Below are positions 17,686 to 26,548 of a stretch of 31,917 nt of DNA, one piece after another. The stretch is from NZWG01 sp964478995 (GTDB taxonomy: Bacteria > Fidelibacterota > Marinisomatia > Marinisomatales > UBA1611): NCBI GenBank assembly GCA_964478995.1, contig CAYZJY010000015.1:1-31917 (forward strand). The letters are read 5' to 3'. The position numbers and the translations under genes were made by a program. Within the stretch, counting starts at the first letter, position 1. Every line of letters starts with the position of its first letter. Under the pieces are notes generated by a model that had not been told where the DNA came from, did no database searches, and saw only the letters and a list, made by a program, of their open reading frames with translations.

Positions 17686-18221
17686 ATCAATCCAATTCTG
17701 AATCAATTCGATTATTACGTGATGTGGATGCATACATGGTCCCATCGGGTGATGAGGTAAAATTACTGGCAGGAAACTTAGTTCGTGTGACCCAAGCATT
17801 GGGTGGTAATTATACAGTACTGATCAACGGCAACATGGTACAAATAAGGGCAGAAAATGCGGATGCGTTAGGAATAGAGCCAGTAGAAGAGAAAATAGCC
17901 ACTCCATCGGGCGACATTGAAAAACAAATTTGGGACCAATTAAAGACATGCTATGATCCCGAAATTCCAGTAGACATAGTTGAACTTGGACTGATATACG
18001 ACCTTACAATAGACAATGGGGATAATGGGAAAAAAGTAAGCGTAAAAATGACACTCACAGCACCTGGCTGCGGTATGGGGCCTGTCATCGCTGATGAGGT
18101 CGATCGCAAGATCAACGGACTAGAAGGTATCGAAGAGGTCTCAGTGCAACTAGTATGGGAGCCCATGTGGACCAGAGACATGATGAGCGAGGCAGCGCAG
18201 TTGGAACTGGGCATGTTCTAA
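17682..18221 (+). CDS. sufT: long-form SufT, DUF59 Fe-S maturation protein
   Basis: 179-residue SufT-type protein. An N-terminal ~75-residue segment (with DVDAYMVPSGDEVKLLAG and an LGGNYTV turn) precedes the DUF59 domain, which has DPEIP (92-96), ELGLIYDL (101-108) and TAPGCGMG (126-133, conserved Cys130). The length and layout match the long SufT family found with suf genes in many bacteria; SufT assists [4Fe-4S] delivery. It is clearly a separate paralogue from the short DUF59 protein at 13038. Its TAA shares one base with the sufS ATG. Confidence 0.92.
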   Translation: MNQSNSESIRLLRDVDAYMVPSGDEVKLLAGNLVRVTQALGGNYTVLINGNMVQIRAENADALGIEPVEEKIATPSGDIEKQIWDQLKTCYDPEIPVDIVELGLIYDLTIDNGDNGKKVSVKMTLTAPGCGMGPVIADEVDRKINGLEGIEEVSVQLVWEPMWTRDMMSEAAQLELGMF

Positions 18222-19423
18222 TGCCTCTCTCACCACAAAAATTAAAATCAGATTTCCCTATCTTTGATGGCTCAGACCTTGTCTACTTAGATAATGCATC
18301 AACGACCCAAAAACCGAAAGAAGTATTGGATGTCATGCATTCCATGTACGTTGAATCAAATGCAAATGTCCATAGAGCCTTATATGACATAGGTAGTAAG
18401 GCAACAGAAAGGTTTGAGAATGCTAGACACAAGGTCTCAACATTCATAAATGCTCCCTCTGAAAAAGAGATCATATTTACAAGTGGAACGACTGAATCCA
18501 TCAATCTCCTCTGCAGAACCTTGGGTAACTCTCTCAAACCTGGAGAAGAGATCTTGTTATCTGAGATGGAGCATCATGCCAACCTTGTACCTTGGCAAAT
18601 GGCATGCGATAGAACTGGCGCAAAACTTAAATTCATTCCATTGAATGAGCGGGGTGAATTGGACCTTTCCAACCCTGATCAATACTTTACAACTTCCACG
18701 AAAATTATTTCCATTACCCATGTGTCAAATGTTCTTGGTACCATAAACCCCATCAAAAAAATAGCAGAAATGGCAAAAGACATAGGAGCATTATGCATTG
18801 TTGATGGTGCTCAGGGAGTGCCCCATCAGGCTGTGGACATTCAAGATCTAGGATGCGATTTCTATGCCTTTTCAGGCCATAAAATGCTCGCTCCAACTGG
18901 CATTGGTGTTTTATGGGGTAAAACGGAATTACTAGAAAAAATGGATCCCTTCATGGGTGGTGGTGAGATGATAAGGAATGTTACCTTGAGATCCTCTACA
19001 TGGAATGATGTGCCTTATAAATTCGAGGCTGGAACTCCTAATTTTGTCCAAGCAGTTGGGCTAGGTGCTGCGATTGACTATATGGATAAAATAGGCATGG
19101 ATAATATATTGATCCACGAACAAGAACTAACGAACTATGCCTTGAAGACCATGTCACAGATAGAAGGTGTCCGAATATTTGGCTCACCCTCCAATAGAGC
19201 AGGAGTGATCAGTTTCAATTTGGATGAGGTTCATGCCCATGATCTAGCACAATTCCTCAATGAAGATAATATTGCAATTAGGGTTGGTCACCATTGTGCA
19301 CAACCTCTACTCACGAGTTTAAATGAAAATTCGGTAGCCCGGTTAAGCATTTATGTCTATAATGATGGATCAGATATTGATAAGTTCTGTGATTCATTAC
19401 TAACGATCAAAAAATATTTTTGA
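18221..19423 (+). CDS. sufS: SufS cysteine desulfurase (selenocysteine lyase type)
   Basis: PLP enzyme (400 residues) that removes sulfur from cysteine, and in characterised SufS/CsdB proteins also selenium from selenocysteine. PLP contacts include His119 (EMEHHANLV) and the Schiff-base Lys221 (SGHKMLAPTGIG). The persulfide Cys359 lies in RVGHHCAQP. I start it at the ATG at 18221, inside the sufT stop. A longer frame from 18155 would add 22 residues that lie inside sufT and are unlike the family. It passes sulfur to SufE upstream. Selenium delivery to SelD is an inference from family knowledge and location. Confidence 0.95.
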   Translation: MPLSPQKLKSDFPIFDGSDLVYLDNASTTQKPKEVLDVMHSMYVESNANVHRALYDIGSKATERFENARHKVSTFINAPSEKEIIFTSGTTESINLLCRTLGNSLKPGEEILLSEMEHHANLVPWQMACDRTGAKLKFIPLNERGELDLSNPDQYFTTSTKIISITHVSNVLGTINPIKKIAEMAKDIGALCIVDGAQGVPHQAVDIQDLGCDFYAFSGHKMLAPTGIGVLWGKTELLEKMDPFMGGGEMIRNVTLRSSTWNDVPYKFEAGTPNFVQAVGLGAAIDYMDKIGMDNILIHEQELTNYALKTMSQIEGVRIFGSPSNRAGVISFNLDEVHAHDLAQFLNEDNIAIRVGHHCAQPLLTSLNENSVARLSIYVYNDGSDIDKFCDSLLTIKKYF

Positions 19424-19674
19424 TGGAAACAATATTGCTAGATGATTTTCTTGATGAGGGAATCATTCGTGAAAGTTCATTTCGCCAACAAGTGGGTGAA
19501 CTCGACCTTGGTCAATTTCAAGATAAGAAGGTGATCATCAAGGGCTGTGCAAGTGTCACAGTACCTACTTGGGCATATCTTATCTTGACTGCTAAGCTTG
19601 CACAGGTCGCTAATAAGATATACTATGGCGAGCCACGGTATGCGGTCAAGATCTATAGTAGAGGGGAGGAATAG
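19423..19674 (+). CDS. short DUF2480-family protein
   Basis: 83-residue protein resembling the C-terminal half of DUF2480 proteins, which sit next to suf or iscS genes in Bacteroidetes-type genomes and have no known function. The conserved stretch is VIIKGCASVTVPTWAYLIL (near 37-55), then AKLAQVANKIYYGEPRYAVKI. The usual family member is about twice as long, so this is a minimal version. ATG at 19423 overlaps the sufS stop (TGATG); a TTG three bases earlier is possible. The one cysteine, in KGCAS, could matter functionally, but that is speculation. It is followed after 2 nt by the deaminase gene. Confidence 0.72.
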   Translation: METILLDDFLDEGIIRESSFRQQVGELDLGQFQDKKVIIKGCASVTVPTWAYLILTAKLAQVANKIYYGEPRYAVKIYSRGEE

Positions 19675-19676
19675 TC

Positions 19677-20111
19677 ATGCCTAAGGAACGTGTTAGTTGG
19701 GAAACCTATTTCATGAATATTGCAAAAGAGGTTGCTACTCGTTCTACTTGCGACAGGAAGAATGTCGGGGCTGTGATCGTTCGAGATAAAACTATACTTT
19801 CAACAGGATACAATGGGAGCATCAAGGGACTTCCCCATTGTGATGATGCAGGTCACGAGATGGTCGATGGCCACTGCATACGAACCACTCATGCAGAAGC
19901 AAATGCCATTGTACAAGCTGCAAAAAATGGTGTCAAGATCAATGAATCAGAGATCTATGTGACAGCCTCACCATGTTATAATTGTTTTAAATTAATCGCT
20001 AATGCTGGAATAAAAATAATCCTCTATCATGAACTTTATCGCGATGATAGGATCATCAATCGCGCTAAAGAGGTAGGAATCAAATTGATCGGTCTAGAGG
20101 ATCTTATTTAG
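19677..20111 (+). CDS. dCMP deaminase (ComEB-like cytidine/deoxycytidylate deaminase)
   Basis: Zinc hydrolase that converts dCMP to dUMP for dTTP synthesis. The 144 residues carry the zinc motif HAE (His72, Glu74) and PCYNC (Cys100 and Cys103). The N-terminal block KNVGAVIVRD..ILSTGYNGSIKGLPHC and the GHCIRTTHAE stretch are standard for dCMP deaminases. Additional Cys25, Cys55 and Cys67 fit the second, structural zinc site seen in this family. It follows the DUF2480 gene after 2 nt and precedes the oxygenase by 8 nt, so it rides in the suf transcript although its function is nucleotide metabolism. Confidence 0.93.
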   Translation: MPKERVSWETYFMNIAKEVATRSTCDRKNVGAVIVRDKTILSTGYNGSIKGLPHCDDAGHEMVDGHCIRTTHAEANAIVQAAKNGVKINESEIYVTASPCYNCFKLIANAGIKIILYHELYRDDRIINRAKEVGIKLIGLEDLI

Positions 20112-20119
20112 GTTCATGC

Positions 20120-20959
20120 ATGAATGTCCGGAAAGTAAACTATAAAGATGGAAATGCTCCTTATGAATTTACCCGGTCACTGCGACAGACAGGATTTGGT
20201 GTACTTACTCATCATCCCATTGAAAAAAGTTTAATTGACACAGTATATGGTGATTGGGTTGATTTTTTTAAGGCTGACCACAAAAACAATTACCTATTCA
20301 ACTCTGAGAGCCAAGATGGATATTTCCCATTTGGTACTGAAAATGCAAAAGGGCAATCGATAAAAGACCTAAAAGAATTCTTCCATGTCTACCCATGGGG
20401 GCAGTATCCCAAAGATATGAGTGATGCAACATTGAAACTTTATGATCAACTGGTAGAATTGACATCTACTTTATTGGGCTGGATCGAGGATCAGACCCCA
20501 GATCAAGTAAAGTCGAATTTTTCAATGCCTCTTAAAGGCATGATCAAAGAAAGCAAAAGAAATCTACTACGGATCATCCACTATCCACCCCTTGATGGGA
20601 AAGAGCAAGAGGGTGCAATAAGAGGCGCTGCACATGAGGACATCAATCTGATAACAGTACTAGTTGCAGGAACCCAACCAGGTCTCCAGGTTCAAGACAC
20701 ATATGGATCTTGGCATGACGTATCTTGCGACCCTGGGTGCCTTGCAGTAAACATAGGTGACATGCTACAAGAAGCATCTGGTGGCTATTACCCATCAACA
20801 ACGCATCAAGTGATCAATCCGGGTAGTAGAATAATCAATGAGAGCAGATATTCAATGCCTCTCTTCCTCCACCCTCGAGATGATGTGAGATTATCTAAAA
20901 AGTATACTGCAGGTCAATACCTTGATCAAAGACTAAGAGAGATTGGTCTAATAGGATGA
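20120..20959 (+). CDS. isopenicillin N synthase-like Fe(II)/2-oxoglutarate-type oxygenase
   Basis: 279-residue non-haem iron oxygenase of the IPNS/2OG-Fe(II) superfamily. The facial triad is complete: His172 and Asp174 in AAHEDINLIT, and His229 in STTHQV. The co-substrate motif RxS is Arg243-Ser245 (RYSMP). LQVQDTYGSWHDV and NIGDMLQEASGGYYPST are the standard jelly-roll segments. The N-terminal ~150 residues follow the layout of plant and bacterial family members. Substrate is unknown; bacterial relatives act on many small molecules. Its tight position in the suf transcript hints at an iron-linked role. The next gene starts 4 nt downstream. Confidence 0.88.
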   Translation: MNVRKVNYKDGNAPYEFTRSLRQTGFGVLTHHPIEKSLIDTVYGDWVDFFKADHKNNYLFNSESQDGYFPFGTENAKGQSIKDLKEFFHVYPWGQYPKDMSDATLKLYDQLVELTSTLLGWIEDQTPDQVKSNFSMPLKGMIKESKRNLLRIIHYPPLDGKEQEGAIRGAAHEDINLITVLVAGTQPGLQVQDTYGSWHDVSCDPGCLAVNIGDMLQEASGGYYPSTTHQVINPGSRIINESRYSMPLFLHPRDDVRLSKKYTAGQYLDQRLREIGLIG

Positions 20960-20963
20960 TTAC

Positions 20964-23738
20964 ATGAGGAAATCCTTGCTTTTCCTCATTTTATGTTCTG
21001 CGGCACAAGGTGAGGTATTCGATGTTTCCATACCTGAAAATGATACAGCAACTTATAATTACGCAGATTTTAGGATCTGGGTCAATGATTCTACTGATAC
21101 TCTAAAAGGAATCTATTGGTTCATGCACCATAACAATGGTGACTCAAGGGATATTGTAAATGACTCGTCATATCAAAACCTTGTAAATGGACAAGACTTC
21201 GCTCTATTAGGAGCACATATTTACAACATGCACATGAATACAGGAATCGGTGACGCTGTCATTGCCGCGATGGATTCTTTTGCGGTTCTATCTGAACACC
21301 CTGAACTTTCATTCATTCCATTTTTTATCAATGGCTATTCTTGGGGCGGACAATTCGGTTATCATTTCGCAAAATGGATTCCAGAAAGGGTCCTTGGTCT
21401 CATAACTCAAAAAGGAGGTTATCACGACACAACAGATGCAGGATCAGCCATTGAAATACCCTCCCTCATGATCGTTGGAGAAGAAGATTTTGATTATCGA
21501 ATTGAGAATCTTACAGGGATATTCTTGGACCATAGGCCCTTGGGAGCAAAATGGGCACTGGCCATGGAGCCAGGAGCGGGACATGCACAGGTCACAGATC
21601 ATGCATTTTTGAATGCATTCTTCAATACTGTTGCTGATCTCAGAATGAATAATGATACCAATGTATTTGAACCGATCTCATTGAGCACACTTCCTGATTC
21701 CATTGGATGGCTGGGAAATCAAATTTCCTATAGAATTGGGTCATGGGATTGCTATGATGGTATCTTTGACTCATCATCCTGGTTCCCAGAAAGAAGCATA
21801 GGAGAACATTGGCAAGATTTCGTGAGCATTAATCCCACAGATACAAGTGTATGTGACCCTATACTTGATGATAGTTATGTCTATTTTACCATTGGGATCC
21901 ATGGAATGGACAGCACATCAAATTATACGATCACCACAAACAACCAGTCCCTGATCGACCAATGTCGATCGCAACTCGATCTTGATGAAGATGAACGAAA
22001 CCTCCATGTCAATGGTTATCTAGATTACGGTGATGGTGGATTTAATCAGCCATGGAGTTGGCATATTCTACCTAATGAGTGGGAACTCGCTGAGATGTCG
22101 ATAGGTACCTGCAATGGTGACCCGAATGATGTGGAATCAGACTTGGACTATTGGATAAATACAGTAGGACAATTATGTAATTGGGGAAGTTTCATAAAAG
22201 AGGAGATAGGGTATGTGCAAGACACAAGTCAAACCACTATTCATGTATCAGTAAGTGGTTCAGATTCTACTGGAGACGGATCAGTAATTAATCCTTTCGC
22301 TTCTATTCAAAAAGGCCTTGATGAAAGCAATAGCGGTGATACAGTTTTAGTTGACTCTGGTTTATACACTGAAAATATTATCTGGCCACAAACATATGGT
22401 CTTAAATTAATAGGGTCAGGCGAAGAGAGTTGCATCATCGATGGTGACTCAACTGGAAGGGTTATTTCTTTCATTGATACTTTGAACGCTATCATTGATA
22501 CAAATACCATGGTAACTGGGTTCACCATTCAAAATGGGTTCAGTGATTTTGAAAATACAGGTGAAAAACCTGGTGGTGGCATATATTGTATAAATGCCAG
22601 CCCAATGATAACTGACTGTTCAATAAGTCATAATTATGCATACGGTGATGGTGGCGGAATAGCATTAATTGATAGTTCTAATATTAAATGTTCAAATGTA
22701 AAAATTCACAATAACACAGCAAAAGGTGACCCCCTCCCTGGTATGGGGAATAGGTATAAAGGCAAAGGTGGTGGTGTACTAATTGTAAACTCTGCACCTA
22801 TCTTTATAAATGTAGAGATCACAAATAATTATGCAGGTAGATATGGCGCGGGTGCATATGCTCTTTATTCATCACCTACCTTCATGGACTTTGTTATTTC
22901 TGGAAATGGCGGTTCAGGTTTTCTTCAGAAAGGTGGCGGTGTTTTATGTGAAGGTACCCCAAACTCAACCTTTATGAATGGTGCTATTTTTGATAATGGC
23001 AATTCTGAAACCGGCGCTCCTCCATATATTGGCGGCGGAATTTTTGTTGGACCCGCTCCATTTGATAGTTCATCATTGTTTAGCACTCAACTAATTAATG
23101 TAAATATTTTTGATAATGTTTCAAGACAATGGGGTGGCGGAATTGCTGGAAGCGGAATCAGTATTTCAGGAGGAACAATAAAAGATAATACTGCAGCGCA
23201 TCAAGGTGGAGGTATTTATCTTGGTGGAAATGTTTTCGGCGTAGGGAATATTGAATTTTCATCCATCAATCGAACTAGCATTTATTCAAATATTGTTGAA
23301 GATTCAATTGCAGTTGGTAATGATATCTACACTGAATCGACCCTAGATATAGTAGTAGACACATTCACAGTTATCAGCCCAACTGATTACTACGCAGCAC
23401 CAATGGACAGTATTACTTTTGACATATTGACGGGTCTGGACGACCTCACAATTAAAAAAGAATTAATGCCATCAAAATTTGTTCTACATTCGCCCTTTCC
23501 TAATCCATTTAATCCCACCACAACAATTAATTTTGATATACTTCAGAATACGGATAATATTGAATTAAAGGTCTATGATGTAACTGGGCGGATTATTGAA
23601 AAATTGCTCAATGAAAAAATTGATACAGGGTCCCATAGTTTACTTTGGGATGCATCCAGTCACAGCACCGGTATCTATTATATTCAATTATTAGCGGGAG
23701 AACAAAGACTGGTCAAAAAATTGATTCTATTGAAATAA
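20964..23738 (+). CDS. secreted multidomain protein: esterase-like, BP74-like, beta-helix and T9SS sorting domain
   Basis: 924-residue exported protein. A signal peptide (about 1-16) leads to an alpha/beta-hydrolase-like domain with GYSWG at 124-128 (nucleophile Ser126), a GEEDFD turn with likely Asp at 175, and GAGHAQ (His207). Residues about 302-412 resemble the BP74 N-terminal-like domain: YVYFTIG, WSWHILP (365-371), AEMSIGTCNGDPNDVE and LCNWGSF. From about 426 a DUF1565-type start (HVSVSGSDSTGDG..NPFASIQ) opens a right-handed parallel beta-helix with repeated GGGI/GGGV turns to about 780. The last ~75 residues are a sorting domain with FPNPFNPTT, then VYDVTGR, and end in KLILLK. A T9SS-type system would place it on or outside the cell surface. 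The role is unknown; a surface esterase with binding modules is plausible. The 3' end is 9 bp from the convergent etfD. Confidence 0.82.
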   Translation: MRKSLLFLILCSAAQGEVFDVSIPENDTATYNYADFRIWVNDSTDTLKGIYWFMHHNNGDSRDIVNDSSYQNLVNGQDFALLGAHIYNMHMNTGIGDAVIAAMDSFAVLSEHPELSFIPFFINGYSWGGQFGYHFAKWIPERVLGLITQKGGYHDTTDAGSAIEIPSLMIVGEEDFDYRIENLTGIFLDHRPLGAKWALAMEPGAGHAQVTDHAFLNAFFNTVADLRMNNDTNVFEPISLSTLPDSIGWLGNQISYRIGSWDCYDGIFDSSSWFPERSIGEHWQDFVSINPTDTSVCDPILDDSYVYFTIGIHGMDSTSNYTITTNNQSLIDQCRSQLDLDEDERNLHVNGYLDYGDGGFNQPWSWHILPNEWELAEMSIGTCNGDPNDVESDLDYWINTVGQLCNWGSFIKEEIGYVQDTSQTTIHVSVSGSDSTGDGSVINPFASIQKGLDESNSGDTVLVDSGLYTENIIWPQTYGLKLIGSGEESCIIDGDSTGRVISFIDTLNAIIDTNTMVTGFTIQNGFSDFENTGEKPGGGIYCINASPMITDCSISHNYAYGDGGGIALIDSSNIKCSNVKIHNNTAKGDPLPGMGNRYKGKGGGVLIVNSAPIFINVEITNNYAGRYGAGAYALYSSPTFMDFVISGNGGSGFLQKGGGVLCEGTPNSTFMNGAIFDNGNSETGAPPYIGGGIFVGPAPFDSSSLFSTQLINVNIFDNVSRQWGGGIAGSGISISGGTIKDNTAAHQGGGIYLGGNVFGVGNIEFSSINRTSIYSNIVEDSIAVGNDIYTESTLDIVVDTFTVISPTDYYAAPMDSITFDILTGLDDLTIKKELMPSKFVLHSPFPNPFNPTTTINFDILQNTDNIELKVYDVTGRIIEKLLNEKIDTGSHSLLWDASSHSTGIYYIQLLAGEQRLVKKLILLK

Positions 23739-23747
23739 CATGAATAT

Positions 23748-25592
23748 TTAAATCAAATTTTCAGCTACAATGTCTGCGACATCTTTAACAAGGACTTCTT
23801 CTCTCCCCTCTGGTGTCAATGGACCAAGTCCCTGTTTCATCATGCCATAACAAAAGTTGCAACCTGTAACAACTGTATCTGCACCTGATTCAATTACCTG
23901 CTCTGCCCTAACTAGGTGAGTACGACCCTGAGTCTCTTTCTTCCACCAAAGTGCACCACCAGCACCACAACATAGTGTATTTCTACCACTTTCTTCCAAC
24001 TCCTGAAAATTAGATGCAGTAGATCGTATGGCAGTTCTTGGCTCATCTTCAATATCAAGAATGCGTGACAGATTACATGGGTCATGGTATGTAACCTTCC
24101 CATCCTCCCCCATTTGAACCTTTATTTTCCCTTCTTCCATCAAACGTCCAACTACTTGTGTATGATGTTCAACCGTATAACTGACCGTACCATATTTTTC
24201 ATATTCTTTTCCTAGATTCACTGCACAATGCGGACATAATGTCACGACCTTTTTTGTGTCAGTCAACTGCTCCATGTTATGTTCTCTTAACATCGTGTAA
24301 GTCAGTTTGTCTCCTAACCGATTAGCAGGATCTCCAGAACAATGTTCCTGCTCCAATACTCCATAACTAACTCCCGCCACATCCAGTATTTTTGTAAAAT
24401 TCTTGACCGATCGATTAAAATTAGGATCAAGCCCATGCCTTGCGAAGCAACCTAGCCATAGAACGTATTCTTTCTCTGGTGTAAATACTGGTAAAGAATC
24501 AGCTAGTTCGCTGCTAGAGGCACCTTCTGTATTACCTGTTTCTTGTAGATTCGTAAATAATTTTTGGTACTCTTGTGGCACTCTTCCTTCAACAAGTACC
24601 TCCAACCTCCTTATTTCGTCAGATTTTTCAACGTGATTACCTACAGGACATACTTCGGTGCAGGCCTGGCATGTGGTACACTCCCACCCTGCTTCAACGT
24701 TAATCTGATCTAAGACTGCAACATCTTTATTATCCAGAATAGGTTTCCTCATGTCTAGCATGAAATGGTGTTTTGGATCCAAAATCCCGCCGCCTCTATT
24801 TGCAGGGCAAACATCTGTACAGCGACCACATTCTACACATGAAAAAATATCCAAGGCCTGATTCTTTGTTAATTTTGTTAGATCAGTAAGCATCGCGTCC
24901 AATTCGTCTTCATCTCCTTCGAGATCTATGTTCACTAGGGTATGCTCTGGCTGATCAAATGGTTTAAAGAAAATATTAAAAGGACCAAGTACAAGATGTA
25001 GATGCTTACTTCTTGGAATCAGAAATAGAAAAGCCAAAATGATAATTGAATGGACCCACCAATTGACTTTCCAAAATAGAGGTGAAATATTCATTTCTCC
25101 AATCAAATAGGTTGCCATGAGAGCAACAATAAAGAAAGCAACCACCCCAGAAGACGGAGAAGTTTCGCCTAATGCTTTAGGTTTGGTAATGAATCTCCTA
25201 TAGGTCAATGAGAGAATCCCAAAAATAACCAAGATCGAGAAAGGAATAACTATGTATGAATACATTTTGTGCGCAGATTCAGATAATATCGATTTATGAA
25301 AACCAATAGAAAAATGATCTAACGTAATGATACCAAAGACAAGAAAACCCCAGAACACAAGAGCATGCATGATACCAGGCCAGGGCCGTTCTCGGATCAC
25401 TTTTTCATGAAGAATAACCTCTCTAAATACTCTAGACAATCTTTCTGGAAACCTATCAAATGGAAGTGACCCTGTTCCCTTTAATACAATGACCAGACGT
25501 TGGTATATTTCATATGTAAAGGATGCTAGTGCTACTAGAGTTAATCCAGCAAGAATGGATTTTTCATAAAATGAAAAAGAAATGGATTCCAT
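23748..25592 (-). CDS. membrane Fe-S oxidoreductase of the EtfAB:quinone system (EtfD/EMO type)
   Basis: 614-residue fusion that passes electrons from reduced ETF to quinone. Several hydrophobic segments in residues 10-205 form a NarI-like haem-b membrane part with candidate His ligands (His76, His108, His181). Two [4Fe-4S] motifs follow: Cys252/255/258/262 and Cys305/308/311/315. The C-terminal half has two HdrB/GlpC-type CCG-like domains. The first is degenerate (EHCSGDP at 417, then CPHC 453-456). The second is complete (Cys506, Cys541-542, GCNFCYG 578/581). Location directly downstream of etfB and etfA matches the known EtfBA-EtfD arrangement that replaces the classical ETF:QO. It starts 11 nt after the etfA stop. 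Confidence 0.9.
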   Translation of the reverse strand: MESISFSFYEKSILAGLTLVALASFTYEIYQRLVIVLKGTGSLPFDRFPERLSRVFREVILHEKVIRERPWPGIMHALVFWGFLVFGIITLDHFSIGFHKSILSESAHKMYSYIVIPFSILVIFGILSLTYRRFITKPKALGETSPSSGVVAFFIVALMATYLIGEMNISPLFWKVNWWVHSIIILAFLFLIPRSKHLHLVLGPFNIFFKPFDQPEHTLVNIDLEGDEDELDAMLTDLTKLTKNQALDIFSCVECGRCTDVCPANRGGGILDPKHHFMLDMRKPILDNKDVAVLDQINVEAGWECTTCQACTEVCPVGNHVEKSDEIRRLEVLVEGRVPQEYQKLFTNLQETGNTEGASSSELADSLPVFTPEKEYVLWLGCFARHGLDPNFNRSVKNFTKILDVAGVSYGVLEQEHCSGDPANRLGDKLTYTMLREHNMEQLTDTKKVVTLCPHCAVNLGKEYEKYGTVSYTVEHHTQVVGRLMEEGKIKVQMGEDGKVTYHDPCNLSRILDIEDEPRTAIRSTASNFQELEESGRNTLCCGAGGALWWKKETQGRTHLVRAEQVIESGADTVVTGCNFCYGMMKQGLGPLTPEGREEVLVKDVADIVAENLI

Positions 25593-25603
25593 TAGCCCTA
25601 TAA

Positions 25604-26545
25604 CTAATTATTTATGGCTTCAATTAATTTGGGAATGATCTCTAGCACATCCCCAATTACAGCATAGTCAGCCAATTCAAATATAGGGGCATCAGGGTCT
25701 TTATTGATCGCCAAAATATTTTTTGATCCTTTGATCCCTACCACATGCTGGATAGCACCAGATACACCCAGTGAGAAATAAAGTTTTGGTGCGACATTAA
25801 GCCCCGAACTGCCAACCTGACGAAAGGAATCTACCCATCCAGAGTCCACTACTGGTCGGCTTGCAGATACCTCAGCACCCATTGCCCTAGCCAATTCAAA
25901 GGCAAGATCAACGTTCTCTTGTTTCTCTATGCCACGGCCCACTGATACAAGTACCTCAGCACTCTCTAGATCAACATCTCCTTCTGCTTCTTGAAAGGGT
26001 TCTTCTGACTTGGAGCGTACATCATTAATGTCAAGGTTCGCTTCAAATACCTCTATGGAGCATGACCCAGGCCTTAATTCCTCCTCATTGAAGGCAGCAG
26101 ATTGGAAACTAAGGATCATCTTGTCCGATGTGGATGACATTTCAGCATTGAATTTGGCATTGAATACTTGCTTGACAAATCTCTCATCAGATACGGATAC
26201 AATATCTGGGATGAAGGGGATCTTAAGTTTCGCACTTACCCTTGGCATGAAGTCTCTGGTCTGATAGGTATGACCTGCTAAAAGTATCTTTGGAGAACAT
26301 GACTCAGCAACCTGCCTTACAACCTCTGAGTATCCATCGGCATTGTATGATGAAACAAGTTCGTGGCTGACCGTGATCACTTTTTCCAAATCATAATCCG
26401 TCAATTGACCCGCGATCTCATCTGCGCCTTTTCCAATGACCAATGCGGAAACTGAATCGCCCAATGTTTGAGCCCCAACAATTGCCTCCTTGCTTAGACG
26501 GTGTAATGATCCATGATTGTTTTCAAGTACGACTAAAATATCCAT
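25604..26545 (-). CDS. etfA: electron transfer flavoprotein, alpha subunit
   Basis: 313-residue FAD-binding subunit. The C-terminal FAD domain has the family signature from SRPVVDSGW through VGSSGLNVAPKLYFSLGVSG to AINKDPDAPIFELADYAVIGD, and the N-terminal half is the ETF Rossmann-like domain (MDILVVLENN). It follows etfB after 3 nt and precedes the membrane oxidoreductase by 11 nt. The pair probably takes electrons from acyl-CoA or other dehydrogenases. No bifurcation partner such as a butyryl-CoA dehydrogenase is visible in the window. Confidence 0.95.
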   Translation of the reverse strand: MDILVVLENNHGSLHRLSKEAIVGAQTLGDSVSALVIGKGADEIAGQLTDYDLEKVITVSHELVSSYNADGYSEVVRQVAESCSPKILLAGHTYQTRDFMPRVSAKLKIPFIPDIVSVSDERFVKQVFNAKFNAEMSSTSDKMILSFQSAAFNEEELRPGSCSIEVFEANLDINDVRSKSEEPFQEAEGDVDLESAEVLVSVGRGIEKQENVDLAFELARAMGAEVSASRPVVDSGWVDSFRQVGSSGLNVAPKLYFSLGVSGAIQHVVGIKGSKNILAINKDPDAPIFELADYAVIGDVLEIIPKLIEAINN

Positions 26546-26548
26546 GGC

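Noticed and set aside
18155..18220. Longer N-terminus for SufS from 18155
   Set aside because: The added 22 residues lie inside sufT in another frame and do not resemble SufS N-termini; the ATG at 18221 gives the normal length.
22560..23240. Glycine-rich DNA repeats in the beta-helix gene as a possible CRISPR or satellite array
   Set aside because: The GGTGGCGG-like words are irregularly spaced and reflect the GGG-I/V turns of a beta-helix protein, without conserved repeats and spacers.
23739..23747. Terminator between the beta-helix gene and etfD
   Set aside because: Only 9 nt separate the two convergent stop codons, and no stem could be drawn there.
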